Shown: positions 1 through 8,983 of the stretch, in pieces
Numbering within the stretch: position 1 is the stretch's first letter
Layout of the letters: each line of letters begins with the position of its first letter
Assembly: GCA_043798375.1 (NCBI GenBank)
Contig: JAZDOS010000005.1
Location: forward strand, 1 to 61,655
Direction: 5' to 3'
Source: JAPLMI01 sp043798375
Lineage (GTDB): Bacteria > Omnitrophota > Gorgyraeia > 2-01-FULL-45-10
DNA length: 61,655 nt
The notes under the pieces: generated by a model
The model's database searches: none
Seen by the model: the letters and a program-made list of their open reading frames with translations, nothing else
Told to the model about the DNA's origin: nothing
Program-made: the position numbers and the translations under genes

Positions 1-576
<576 letters not shown>

Positions 577-746
577 TAAAAATTTCAAGTTCGATCTTGG
601 CCTATTTCCGCAAATATTTAAAATTCGCGGGGGAATTTTGGTCGGTCCTACTTCGCATTCTACCAGTAGACTATAAGGTGCTTCGTAGGATTCTTCGAAG
701 CCCTCTTATGGTTTAATCGTAGAAGGGCGAAGTAGAATTAAACTCG

Positions 747-758
747 TGCGAAAGAACA
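747..758 (-). promoter_or_regulatory. boxA-like antitermination element in the 16S leader
   Basis: On the minus strand the sequence TGTTCTTTCGCA resembles the boxA consensus TGCTCTTTAACA recognised by NusB/S10 in rRNA leaders. It lies about 170 bases upstream of the 16S start and just downstream of two hairpins followed by U-runs, where an antiterminator would normally be loaded before 16S. The match is partial, so this is an inference from similarity and position. Confidence 0.4.
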
Positions 759-762
759 GATA

Positions 763-787
763 AAAAAAATCCGCCCAGGGGACGGAT
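763..787 (-). terminator. Terminator-like hairpin 2 in the 16S leader
   Basis: On the minus strand a GC-rich stem (AATCCGTCCC pairing with GGGCGGATT, with a small mismatch) is followed by eight T residues. It is a textbook intrinsic terminator in form, but it sits between the strong promoter at 906-933 and the 16S gene. It could end a short leader RNA, act as an attenuator overcome by rRNA antitermination, or end read-through from tyrS. Confidence 0.7.
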
Positions 788-796
788 TTCAGATAA

Positions 797-821
797 TAAA
801 AATGACGTCCAGAGACGTCAT
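797..821 (-). terminator. Terminator-like hairpin 1 in the 16S leader
   Basis: A perfect 8-bp stem ATGACGTC / GACGTCAT (bases 802-809 and 814-821) with a four-base loop is followed on the minus strand by TTTTTATTA. It lies about ten bases before the second hairpin, so the leader carries two consecutive terminator-like structures. Confidence 0.7.
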
Positions 822-905
822 CTATTACATCCTCTAGCTAGCTATTTTATTCCAAAATTGTCAAGGTGAAGTTCTCAAATACACTTCTCCTTTCGGTGGA
901 TGTTA

Positions 906-933
906 AGTATATCATTTTCCAAAACTTTGTCAA
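906..933 (-). promoter_or_regulatory. Sigma70-type promoter upstream of the 16S leader
   Basis: On the minus strand a perfect -35 TTGACA (928-933) and a -10 TATACT (906-911) are separated by 16 bases. It lies 62 bases after the tyrS stop and points toward the 16S gene. Between it and the rRNA are about 60 bases of leader, two terminator-like hairpins and a boxA-like element. A second TTGACA occurs nearer the gene without a convincing -10. Confidence 0.75.
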
Positions 934-942
934 CAGTTTTTT

Positions 943-982
943 GAAAAAAATTCGGCCCTGCTCCATAAATGTCCGCCAGGCC
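943..982 (-). terminator. Probable terminator after tyrS
   Basis: On the minus strand GGCCTG pairs with CAGGGCC (one bulged base, loop about 16 bases) and is followed by GAATTTTTTT. It begins 15 bases after the tyrS stop, which fits termination of the operon ahead of the rRNA promoter. The stem is short and the loop large, so the call is moderate. Confidence 0.45.
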
Positions 983-997
983 ATTTAATATCTATTT

Positions 998-2203
998 TTA
1001 TACTGTAAAAATGACTTTAAAGAAACGCTTACCAATTCTAATTTGATATTCGGTTTTGCTGTGTAAAATATGCCATGGATCTCTGTTTGGCTTTCCAGCT
1101 ATTCGTACAGCGCCCTCAAGCACCTTTCTTTTCATTTCCCCCTTACTTTCACCTGTCAGCATAGTTAGAATGGTAAGCAAATCTGTTTGGTCTTTAGAAA
1201 ATTTTAGACTGCTTAGCGGGATATTCTGCGGAAAACCCCTGTCTTTAAACGCGCGGTCAAACTCCTCGGCCTCGCGGTCGGCTTCGGACCTGCCATGGTA
1301 TTGCGCGGTTATTATCTTCGCGAGATTAACCTTCGCGGCCTTTGGATGGACCGAACCCGCCGCAACACCCGACTTAATATTAGCGACATCTTCGTCGGTC
1401 AATAGCTCATAATACTTCCACATCAGTTCATCCGACACCGACATAAGCTTGCCGAACATGTCTTTGGCGTTTTCATTTATGCCTACGTAATTACCGGACG
1501 ATTTCGACATCTTATTGACGCCGTCGAGGCCTTCGAGGAGCGGCATCGTAATAACAACCTGCGCCTCCTGCCCGTATGCGCCCTGGATATCGCGGCCGAC
1601 CAGCAGATTGAATTTCTGGTCACTGCCTCCGAGTTCAACATCGGCTTTCAAGGCGACGGAATCGTACCCCTGCATCAGGGGATATAAAAACTCGAGCATC
1701 GTTATATTCTTTTGCTGTTTATAGCGGTTCGAGAAGTCGTCGCGCTCCAAAAGCCTTTGGACCGAATAACGGCCCATGAGCTCGCCTATCTTTATAATAT
1801 CCATCTTCCCGAGCCATTCGCTGTTGAACCGGATCTCGAGCGACTTTGCGTCAAGGACCCGCGAAATCTGCCGCTCGTAGGTCATGGCATTATCCTCGGC
1901 CTCTTTCATCGTGAGCTGCGGCCGGGTTTTCGATACGCCGGAGGGGTCACCTATCATTGCCGTGTGGTCACCGATCAAAAATATGACTTTGTGCCCGAGG
2001 TCCTGAAAATGCCTCATCTTCCTTAATAACACGGTGTGTCCTAAATGAATATCAGGCGCGGTGGGGTCGAAACCCGCTTTTATGACAAGGGGCCTATTCT
2101 CTTTTATCGCGCGCTCGAGCTTATCCTTAAGCTCGCTAACCTGTATTATCTCTACGGTCCCGCGTTTAATGAGTTCAAGTTGTTTATCTAAATTCTTCTC
2201 CAT
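998..2203 (-). CDS. tyrS: Tyrosine--tRNA ligase
   Basis: This class I aminoacyl-tRNA synthetase charges tRNA-Tyr with tyrosine in the cytoplasm. The HIGH-type motif HLGHT is at residues 53-57 and a perfect KMSKS motif lies near residue 236 (GVNKMSKSSGN). The catalytic Rossmann fold is followed by a C-terminal S4-like RNA-binding segment (about residues 335-401, with KGEMKRKVLEGAVRIAG). The length of 401 residues is normal for bacterial TyrS. It starts ten bases after the stop of a small SmpA/OmlA-like gene and is probably cotranscribed with it. It is the last gene before the rRNA leader. Confidence 0.97.
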   Translation of the reverse strand: MEKNLDKQLELIKRGTVEIIQVSELKDKLERAIKENRPLVIKAGFDPTAPDIHLGHTVLLRKMRHFQDLGHKVIFLIGDHTAMIGDPSGVSKTRPQLTMKEAEDNAMTYERQISRVLDAKSLEIRFNSEWLGKMDIIKIGELMGRYSVQRLLERDDFSNRYKQQKNITMLEFLYPLMQGYDSVALKADVELGGSDQKFNLLVGRDIQGAYGQEAQVVITMPLLEGLDGVNKMSKSSGNYVGINENAKDMFGKLMSVSDELMWKYYELLTDEDVANIKSGVAAGSVHPKAAKVNLAKIITAQYHGRSEADREAEEFDRAFKDRGFPQNIPLSSLKFSKDQTDLLTILTMLTGESKGEMKRKVLEGAVRIAGKPNRDPWHILHSKTEYQIRIGKRFFKVIFTV

Positions 2204-2213
2204 AGCCTGCTTC

Positions 2214-2603
2214 TTACCTTCCTCTTTTTAAAGCCTCCCGGCCAACCGTAACTGTCTCATCAAGCAAACCGTCCTTATCGAAAAAAAGGTAGAGCTTTAT
2301 GCCTTTGAAAAAGTCCGATTTTGCCGGTTTATACACCCATTTCTCTCTATCTGTAAATGAATCCTGCAGGATCACCACGGGTTCGCCCAAGCGGCGCCTT
2401 ACTTCGTCTTTGGACTGGCCTTTTTTTATCGTTCCGTTATCTATGTTTTCCCTGGCACGTTCAAAACCCCTGGTCTCCTCGGAATACTCCTTTTGGATCT
2501 CACCCTGGCTCCTCGCAACAGCTATAAGTGTATCGAGCCCTTCGGCAAAACATGATGAGGCGGTCCATATGCATAAAAAAACAGTTGGTATAAGATTTCT
2601 CAC
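2214..2603 (-). CDS. Small exported SmpA/OmlA-like protein
   Basis: This 129-residue protein has an N-terminal hydrophobic signal (MRNLIPTVFLCIWTASSCFA) and then a short helical stretch. The segment GQSKDEVRRRLGEPVVI, followed by WVYKP and a strand-rich tail, matches the pattern of the SmpA/OmlA (BamE-like) fold: Gly-x-s/t-x-x-x-V-x-x-x-l-G-x-P. Proteins of this fold sit in the periplasm or on the outer membrane, but nothing here shows that it is BamE itself. The start is GTG at 2603 behind a good AAAGGA ribosome site. It is divergent from the glycoside hydrolase and leads into tyrS. Confidence 0.6.
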   Translation of the reverse strand: MRNLIPTVFLCIWTASSCFAEGLDTLIAVARSQGEIQKEYSEETRGFERARENIDNGTIKKGQSKDEVRRRLGEPVVILQDSFTDREKWVYKPAKSDFFKGIKLYLFFDKDGLLDETVTVGREALKRGR

Positions 2604-2623
2604 TGTCGCATCCTTTCGTGTCT

Positions 2624-2652
2624 AGAATATAACAAATTGGTAAATTTATCAA
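2624..2652 (-). promoter_or_regulatory. Candidate promoter for the SmpA-like gene and tyrS
   Basis: On the minus strand a -35-like TTGATA (2647-2652) and a -10-like TATTCT (2624-2629) are spaced by 17 bases, ending about 20 bases before the GTG start at 2603. The 84-base divergent spacer is AT-rich and must also hold the promoter of the hydrolase gene on the other strand, for which no clear -35/-10 pair is visible. Confidence 0.45.
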
Positions 2653-2687
2653 TATAATTATGGAAATACCGAGGTTTCTATAGTAAT

Positions 2688-4847
2688 ATGCTTTACGTGT
2701 ATAAATATTGCCTCTTCCCATGCCTTACCATGCTGATCGGCGCTGCCCTAATGCCGGGCTACGCCGAAGCCCTCTGCGTAAAACAATATGAGTTATTCGA
2801 ATCCGAGGTATCCCTCGGCGTGCCGTACCAAAACCCTTATGACTACAAAGAAGTCGACTTAACGGCTAAGATAACGGCGCCTGACGGCAGCATCATAATC
2901 GTCCCGGCCTTTTATTCCGGGCAAGGATCGATATGGAAAGTTCGATATACACCTGCAAAGAAAGGAAGGTTTTCATATCAGTTTATCCTGAAACAACGAT
3001 CCGGAATAACTCAGCTTAAATCCGGCTGTTTCGATGTCGCGGCCGGTACTGAAGACGGCTTCTTAAGGAAAGGGCCGAACAATCCATATTACCCTGTCTT
3101 CGATTCCGGCAAACTGTTTTTCGGGATAGGGCATAATATAGCGTGGGTAGCAAATAATAATATCTCAGAATATGAAAAATATTTTGCCTTGCTCGAGGAA
3201 AACGGCTGTAATCTGACAAGGGTATGGATAAACACGCCTCATGCGGTTCACATAGAGTGGAAAACGCTGGGCTCGTACAATAAGAGGCATTCGGAGAAAC
3301 TGGATGAGCTGATAAAGCTCGCCGAAAAGTATCATATATATATTGTTCTGGTATTGGACACCTACGGCTCGCTCATGGACGAGCCGGGCCCATGGAACGA
3401 GCAGTCCTGGACGCTCAATCCGTATAACAAACTCAACGGCGGGCCCTGCGAAAAACCTGGGGATTTCTTCTCAAACGAAGAGGCAAAGACGTATTACAGG
3501 AACCGCTTAAAATATATTATCGCGCGGTGGGGATATTCTCCGAATATCATGGCGTTCGAGCTTTGGAACGAATTTGACGCGCCGGCGGAATGGGTAAAAG
3601 AGATGTCGTCTTATATCAGATCTATAAATCCGCACGGACAGCTGATAACCACAAGCATGGGTTATCCATGGCGAAATAATCTTAATGAGTCTTCGATATG
3701 GAAATTGAATGAGGTAGATTTCATAGAGCGCCATATTTACGGCAATGCCGCCGGCGATTCTATCGAAAATCTGCTCTCGGTCAATAGGCAGCTCTCCTCT
3801 ACCTACAAGAAGCCTGTGCTTGTCGGAGAGTTCGGAATTGACTCCGGTAAAAACGACGCCTCGCTAGACCCTTCGGGAATCGGGATCGAGCTTCATAATA
3901 GCTTATGGGCGGCGGCTATGTCGCGGTCTTTTGCCGGCGCCATGAACTGGTGGTGGCAGGAGTACATAAAAGGTAAAAATCTTTACGGCCACTATAAGGC
4001 GTTATCCAATTTTGTAAAAGACGTAAAGTGGGATTCGGAAGAAGTTTCGATCCTTAATACAAGCGAGGTTGCCGGCGGCGGCGCAGGAGCCCGCTTGAAA
4101 CCTTCAGACGTTATCATAAAAACAGAGGACTGCTGGGGCCCGGCTCCTTACGGGGAATTTTACATTGACCGTTCCGGCGCTATATCGGGAGGCAGTGTAA
4201 ACAGCTACCTGCACGGCAAATCAAAAAGCGATATGAGGCTCGAGCCCTTGTTCCACATAAACTATCCGTGTGACGGAAAGTTTATTTTGAACATAGATAT
4301 GGTATCGCAGGGAGCAAATCTTGTTATCAACATGGATGATAAGATTGTTTTGACAAAAGAACTTCCGGCCGGCCCCGGAGAAGGGCCGTGGAAAAGAAGC
4401 CTGTACAGAAAAGATTATAATATTTACCAGTGCGTCTACGACATGAAACTGCCCGTAGATGTGCCGCGCGGAGAACACGTAATCAAATTATCGAACACCG
4501 GGCTTGACTGGATAAAGATAAAATCTGTTACCCTTCCAAACTTCAGGAGCTGTGAATTCGCCAATACCCGCATAGCCGGCCTTAAAGTCGGGGATGAGAT
4601 GCTATTGTGGGCGCAGAATAAGGGATATAATTTTAGAGATGTAAAGAACGGCATCCAGCCGGAGCCCATAAAGGAAGCGTCATTTAAAATAAAAGATACG
4701 AAAGACGGCGCATATACGATAGAATGGTGGGATACGTTTGAGGGAAAAATATTTAAGCGTGAAAACGTATCCGCAAAACATAACGAACTCAAGGTTTACA
4801 TCCCTGAGTTCGTTAATGATATCGCGTGTAAGATTATTTCAAACTAA
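2688..4847 (+). CDS. Secreted DUF5060-type glycoside hydrolase (GH-A, GH5-like)
   Basis: This 719-residue protein begins with a signal peptide (residues 1-28, ending in GYAEA). A beta-sandwich resembling DUF5060 (about 30-125) comes next, then a TIM barrel (about 130-440). The barrel holds the clan GH-A signatures: FELWNEFD, with the acid/base Glu at residue 295, and VGEFG, with the nucleophile Glu at 381. A C-terminal beta-rich part (about 470-719) looks like an accessory or carbohydrate-binding region. Substrate cannot be told from sequence; cellulase- or mannanase-like activity is plausible. It is the only plus-strand gene among the housekeeping operons, and its last 14 bases overlap the rpsA stop convergently. 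No convincing ribosome site precedes the first ATG; Met15 is an alternative start. Confidence 0.8.
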   Translation: MLYVYKYCLFPCLTMLIGAALMPGYAEALCVKQYELFESEVSLGVPYQNPYDYKEVDLTAKITAPDGSIIIVPAFYSGQGSIWKVRYTPAKKGRFSYQFILKQRSGITQLKSGCFDVAAGTEDGFLRKGPNNPYYPVFDSGKLFFGIGHNIAWVANNNISEYEKYFALLEENGCNLTRVWINTPHAVHIEWKTLGSYNKRHSEKLDELIKLAEKYHIYIVLVLDTYGSLMDEPGPWNEQSWTLNPYNKLNGGPCEKPGDFFSNEEAKTYYRNRLKYIIARWGYSPNIMAFELWNEFDAPAEWVKEMSSYIRSINPHGQLITTSMGYPWRNNLNESSIWKLNEVDFIERHIYGNAAGDSIENLLSVNRQLSSTYKKPVLVGEFGIDSGKNDASLDPSGIGIELHNSLWAAAMSRSFAGAMNWWWQEYIKGKNLYGHYKALSNFVKDVKWDSEEVSILNTSEVAGGGAGARLKPSDVIIKTEDCWGPAPYGEFYIDRSGAISGGSVNSYLHGKSKSDMRLEPLFHINYPCDGKFILNIDMVSQGANLVINMDDKIVLTKELPAGPGEGPWKRSLYRKDYNIYQCVYDMKLPVDVPRGEHVIKLSNTGLDWIKIKSVTLPNFRSCEFANTRIAGLKVGDEMLLWAQNKGYNFRDVKNGIQPEPIKEASFKIKDTKDGAYTIEWWDTFEGKIFKRENVSAKHNELKVYIPEFVNDIACKIISN

Positions 4848-6441
4848 GCGCGATCTTATGCTGGATCGAATCTACCTTCAGGACCTTCGCCTTAACTTCA
4901 TCTCCGACCTTATACTTCTCCTCGAGCTTTTCGCCTTCTCCGAGAGGTATCTCCGAGATGTGCGCTAATCCCTCAAGGTCCTTATCCAATTCTACGAATA
5001 AGCCGAATGTCGCGACCTTCGTGACCTTGCCGGGCAGCACGGCATCCTGAATATATTTCGACGCGATGTCATCCCATGGATCCGGAACAAGCTGTTTTAT
5101 GCCCAGAGATATGCGCCTGTTGTTGGCGTCGGAAGCCAGGACAACCGCCTCCACCTTCTCGCCTTTTTTGAAGACATCCTTCGGATGAGCGATCCTCTTC
5201 GTCCAGGAAATATCGGAAACGTGGATAAGCCCGTCAATACCGTCTTCAAGCTCAACGAACGCGCCGTAATCGGTGAGGTTTCTGATCTTGCCTTTGACCT
5301 TAGCCCCAACGGGATACTTTGTTTCAACGCCAACCCACGGGTTCGACTCCAGCTGTTTAGTGCCGAGCGATATCTTCTTATTGGCCTTGTCGACCTCGAG
5401 GACCTGCACCTCGATCCTGTCGCCTATCGCCAACAGTTCGTTCGGATTACTGTATTTTTTCGTCCACGACAGCTCCGATATGTGCAGCAATCCTTCCACG
5501 CCTTTCTCGAGTTCAACGAAGGCTCCGTAAGGCATCAGGTTCACCACGGTGCCCTTGACTTTGCTCGCCGGCGGGTACTTCGTATCCACGGCCTCCCACG
5601 GGTTCTGCGTCTTCTGTTTCAAGCCCAGGGATACCCTGCCATTCTCTTTATCGAAATCGAGCACCATGACTTCTATGGTATCGCCGATAGCAAGCACTTC
5701 GCTCGGGTGCGAAACGCGGCCCCAGCTCATATCCGTTATGTGCAGGAGGCCCACCATGCCGGCGCCCAGATCGACGAAGGCGCCGAAGTCCGTTATATTG
5801 CGGACAACGCCGCCTGCTATAGCGCCTTTCTGAAGGTTATCGAGGACTTTCTTCTTATCCTCATCCTTCTGCTGCAGCAATACGTCCTTGCGGGAGACAA
5901 CTATATTTTTTCTCGCCTTATTTATTTTTACTATTTTGAACGGGAAGGCCTGGCCTATCATCTGGTTCAGGTTTCCGAACCCGCGCAGAGCCGCAAGGCT
6001 CGCCGGCAGGAACGCCTCAACGCCGATGTTGACCATGAACCCGCCCTTCACCTTTTTCGATACCTTGCCGTCGACCACATCGCCCTCTCCATACCTGGAT
6101 ATGACCATGTCCCAGCCGACAGCGCGTTCGGCCTTCTGCCTTGAAAGCACTACCATACCCGACTCATCCTCTTTCGATTCGAGATATACGTCTATCTCGT
6201 CACCGATCTTCAAGGCCTCCGGGTCCGCAAACTCGGACAGCGGTATCGCCCCCTCGGATTTATACCCTATATCCACCAGGATATCCTTAGGATTTACCGC
6301 GAGGATCCTGCCCTTCACTATCTGCCCGACTTTGACATTGGCAGATACGGACTCCTGATAAAGCCTTGCGAACTCCGAAAGCCCCCCGCTTTCAGCGCTA
6401 TCTTGCTCCTGGTCCTGAATATCATCCTTTTCTTCAACCAT
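4834..6441 (-). CDS. rpsA: 30S ribosomal protein S1
   Basis: S1 binds mRNA and the 30S subunit and helps unfold leaders during initiation. Six S1/OB-fold repeats can be counted. The last four have the classic GAFV-L/D and GLLHISELSW-type cores, and the first two are divergent, as in other S1 proteins. The length of 535 residues is normal for a six-domain S1. It is the last gene of the tyrA-cmk-ispH-rpsA run, an order found in many bacteria, and its ATG overlaps the ispH stop by one base (6441). Confidence 0.97.
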   Translation of the reverse strand: MVEEKDDIQDQEQDSAESGGLSEFARLYQESVSANVKVGQIVKGRILAVNPKDILVDIGYKSEGAIPLSEFADPEALKIGDEIDVYLESKEDESGMVVLSRQKAERAVGWDMVISRYGEGDVVDGKVSKKVKGGFMVNIGVEAFLPASLAALRGFGNLNQMIGQAFPFKIVKINKARKNIVVSRKDVLLQQKDEDKKKVLDNLQKGAIAGGVVRNITDFGAFVDLGAGMVGLLHITDMSWGRVSHPSEVLAIGDTIEVMVLDFDKENGRVSLGLKQKTQNPWEAVDTKYPPASKVKGTVVNLMPYGAFVELEKGVEGLLHISELSWTKKYSNPNELLAIGDRIEVQVLEVDKANKKISLGTKQLESNPWVGVETKYPVGAKVKGKIRNLTDYGAFVELEDGIDGLIHVSDISWTKRIAHPKDVFKKGEKVEAVVLASDANNRRISLGIKQLVPDPWDDIASKYIQDAVLPGKVTKVATFGLFVELDKDLEGLAHISEIPLGEGEKLEEKYKVGDEVKAKVLKVDSIQHKIALSLK

Positions 6442-7313
6442 TAATTACGCAGCCCCTTTCTTTGGATTTTTTTTAAACTCTTTATTCTTTTCAGTACTTT
6501 TTCGATTACCCAGTCGGGCGTTGACGCGCCGCTGGTTATGCCTATAACCCCGGCCGATTTAAGCCATGCATTCTTCAGCTCCCTCTCCGTCTCGATCAAG
6601 CGCGACTCTTTAGATAAATTCCGGCAGACCTCAAAAAGCCTGTTCGTGTTAGCGCTGTCTTTTCCGCCGATTATGAGCATGAGGTCCGCTTCCCCGGCAA
6701 GCGATTTGGCATATCCCTGCCGGTCTTGAGCGTCCTTGCATATAGTATTGTAAACTTCGAGCTCTTTGAAGTTCCTGGCGGTAAGCGCTTTTATCACATC
6801 TGTAAAATTCTCGATGGATTGCGTGGTTTGCGATATCACGCTTACCCTGTCCGTCTTTTTTAAACCGAGTTTATCTATATCGCCTCTATCCTTAACAACA
6901 AATATATTTTTTGGAACAAAATCCACAAGCGCCTTTATTTCCGGATGGCCGGCATCGCCTACCACTATTACCGCATACCCTTCCTTCCAGAGCCTTCTTG
7001 CGATATCCTGAGCCTTGCGCACGAATGGGCACGTCGTATCGATTACCTCGAGGCCTCTTTTCGATATCCTCTCCGCGACTTTAGGGCTCAGACCATGCGA
7101 AGATATTATTATCGTGTGCCCGCGCCTGACCTTCGCGATATCCTTTATGACTTTAAGGCCTTTTCTTGAAAGAGCGCGGACAACCTCTTTATTATGTATG
7201 ATCGAGCCGAGGCTATAGATCCTGCCTTTAGCCTTGAGCGCCTCTTCGGCCATCGTTACGGCGCGTTTGACGCCGAAACAGAACCCTGTCTTTTTAGCCA
7301 GTTTTATCTTCAC
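6441..7313 (-). CDS. ispH: 4-hydroxy-3-methylbut-2-enyl diphosphate reductase
   Basis: IspH performs the last step of the MEP isoprenoid pathway, reducing HMBPP to IPP and DMAPP with a 4Fe-4S cluster. Cluster cysteines are seen in GFCFGVKRAV at the start, TTCPFV in the middle and NTICKDAQ further on. The frame stays open upstream to 7418, but the family normally begins MKIxLAKxxGFCxGV. GTG at 7313 gives exactly that (V/M-KIKLAKKTGFCFGV) and a product of 290 residues, so it is preferred. The extra upstream residues would be encoded by copies of the TTTCTAACGGGG repeat. dxr and ispG of the same pathway lie elsewhere in the window. Confidence 0.95.
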   Translation of the reverse strand: MKIKLAKKTGFCFGVKRAVTMAEEALKAKGRIYSLGSIIHNKEVVRALSRKGLKVIKDIAKVRRGHTIIISSHGLSPKVAERISKRGLEVIDTTCPFVRKAQDIARRLWKEGYAVIVVGDAGHPEIKALVDFVPKNIFVVKDRGDIDKLGLKKTDRVSVISQTTQSIENFTDVIKALTARNFKELEVYNTICKDAQDRQGYAKSLAGEADLMLIIGGKDSANTNRLFEVCRNLSKESRLIETERELKNAWLKSAGVIGITSGASTPDWVIEKVLKRIKSLKKIQRKGLRN

Positions 7314-7462
7314 CCCGTTAGAAAATTTTCCTAATTCTGCCTTATTTGATTTAACCATATATCTGAATTCATTGTTTGAATTATGATTTAGAAATCTGTA
7401 AACTCCGTTAGAAATCATATTTCTAACGGGGCAAATTTTCTAACGGGGTACATACCCCGTTA
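7313..7462 (-). repeat. CCCCGTTAGAAA / TTTCTAACGGGG palindromic word cluster
   Basis: Four copies of the word (C)CCGTTAGAAA or its complement lie at 7313-7324, 7405-7415 with 7419-7429 (an 11-bp hairpin), 7436-7448 and 7454-7462. They fill the whole cmk-ispH spacer and reach the ispH start codon. The same word makes the hairpin at 44261-44292. The run has no coding look and probably forms stem-loops in the transcript. Confidence 0.8.
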
Positions 7463-8134
7463 TTATTTAATATAGGATAATATCTTTTCCGCAACTTCAT
7501 CGATCGATAGATTTGTCGTATCTATGACGACAGCGTCATCCGCCGCTTTTAGCGCGCCGACCGGCCTCTTCATGTCGGATTCATCCCTTGCGGCCACATC
7601 GCTTTTTATTGCCTCCAGCTCGACGGCCTCTCCGGACTGGACAAGCTCTTTATGCCTGCGCCGGGCCCTTTCGACGATGCTCGCGTCAAGATAGAACTTA
7701 TAGTCTGCGCCGGGAAAGACGACGGTGCCGATGTCTCTTCCCTCGAGAATGGCGCTCGACCGCTCGCCGATCGCGCGCTGTAATCCCACCATCTCTTTGC
7801 GCACCCCGGGCACGCGGGCTATATACTTAACGTTATTTGTCAGCTCAGGCGTCCTTATCGATCCTGAAACATCTTCCCCGTCCAGGAAGACGCTCAGTGA
7901 GCCTTCCGCTTCTTTAAGGTCTATATTCGCGGAACCTGCAAGCTTAGTCAAAGAGCTTTCGTCATTGAGATCCAAACCGCTTCTCATTGCCTTGAGGGTA
8001 AGCGCCCTGTACATCGCGCCTGTATCGATATAGAGAAGCCCGAGCCTCTTTGCTATAAGTTTGGAAACGGTGCTTTTACCGCTTCCGGCCGGCCCGTCGA
8101 TGGCTATGACAAAGGCCCTCCCCTTACTTCGCAT
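7463..8134 (-). CDS. cmk: Cytidylate kinase
   Basis: Cmk phosphorylates CMP and dCMP for nucleotide and lipid synthesis. A P-loop GPAGSGKST is at residues 14-22, and DTGAMYRA, LEGRDIGTVVFP and RDESDMKRP are the standard Cmk signatures. ATG at 8134 overlaps the tyrA stop by 11 bases and gives 223 residues, the usual length. An upstream in-frame ATG at 8164 would lie inside tyrA and add ten residues without homology. Confidence 0.97.
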   Translation of the reverse strand: MRSKGRAFVIAIDGPAGSGKSTVSKLIAKRLGLLYIDTGAMYRALTLKAMRSGLDLNDESSLTKLAGSANIDLKEAEGSLSVFLDGEDVSGSIRTPELTNNVKYIARVPGVRKEMVGLQRAIGERSSAILEGRDIGTVVFPGADYKFYLDASIVERARRRHKELVQSGEAVELEAIKSDVAARDESDMKRPVGALKAADDAVVIDTTNLSIDEVAEKILSYIK

Positions 8135-8981
8135 ACGCAAACTTGTCGCGTTTCGACTTGGCAATTTTAAGCAATTTCACCAATGTCCCGTAATCGCCTC
8201 TCGCAACAGCCCCGGATATATTCCTGTAATACCTCTCGAAGGCCCTCGTCGCCTTAGCTATCTCTTTTTTATTGGTAACAAATATATCCGACCACAACTC
8301 GGGATCGCTCGAAGCAACCCTCGTCGTGTCCTTAAAACCTTCGGCGGCAAGCGGAAGGTCCTTTAGCGGGACCGCGCCCGCCAGGGCGAAGGCCACGATA
8401 TGAGGGAGATGGCTTACGAGCGAAACGCCTCTGTCGTGCTCGGAAGGGCTCATAACGCTCGTCTTTGTTCCGAGGGAATTCCAGAAACGCACGATCCTTT
8501 TTAAGGCACGAGCGTCCGTCTTTCCGGTCTTTGTAACGATACACGGCGCGTTTCGCAGCAAATCGCCCTTTGCAAATTGGACGCTATTCTTTTCCGAACC
8601 GGCCATCGGGTGTGAACCGACAAAACATATCGATCGTCTCTTTGAGAGCATATTATCTATTCTATCGACGATCAGGGCCTTCGTGCTGCCGACATCCGTT
8701 ATTATCGCGCCGTCCTTGCCGTATTTAATGGCTTCTTTTGCCATGCTCAAGATAGATCGTACCGGAGTCGCGATTATGATAAGGTCGGCATCGAATACGC
8801 CTTCCCTGACGGACATCGTTCCCCTGTCTACGGCTTTATACCTCAGGGCTTTTTTAAGTGTTGATCTTCGCCTGAAGGCACCGACGACTTCGCCCGCCAG
8901 CTTCCTCTTCTTAACGGCAAGCCCTATCGAGCCGCCGATCAAACCCACGCCGATAATCGCGATCTTATTAAATTGTTTCAT
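8124..8981 (-). CDS. tyrA: Prephenate dehydrogenase
   Basis: TyrA oxidatively decarboxylates prephenate to 4-hydroxyphenylpyruvate for tyrosine synthesis. The N-terminal NAD(P) site is KIAIIGVGLIGGSIG, and HPMAGSE and SHLPHIVAFAL are typical of the dehydrogenase. It is a monofunctional enzyme of 285 residues with no chorismate mutase fusion, since that activity sits on PheA. ATG at 8981 is the likely start; it follows the aroF stop (8984-8986) closely. A TTG two codons earlier is possible. It belongs to the pheA-hisC-aroF-tyrA aromatic amino-acid block. Confidence 0.95.
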   Translation of the reverse strand: MKQFNKIAIIGVGLIGGSIGLAVKKRKLAGEVVGAFRRRSTLKKALRYKAVDRGTMSVREGVFDADLIIIATPVRSILSMAKEAIKYGKDGAIITDVGSTKALIVDRIDNMLSKRRSICFVGSHPMAGSEKNSVQFAKGDLLRNAPCIVTKTGKTDARALKRIVRFWNSLGTKTSVMSPSEHDRGVSLVSHLPHIVAFALAGAVPLKDLPLAAEGFKDTTRVASSDPELWSDIFVTNKKEIAKATRAFERYYRNISGAVARGDYGTLVKLLKIAKSKRDKFAYAK

Positions 8982-8983
8982 AG

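Noticed and set aside
5185..6144. Long plus-strand ORF of 319 codons opposite rpsA
   Set aside because: It is the mirror of the repetitive S1 coding sequence; composition is odd and no start signal is present.
7314..7418. N-terminal extension of IspH up to 7418
   Set aside because: The extra codons are made of the GTTAGAAA repeat and do not match the family start, which fits GTG at 7313.
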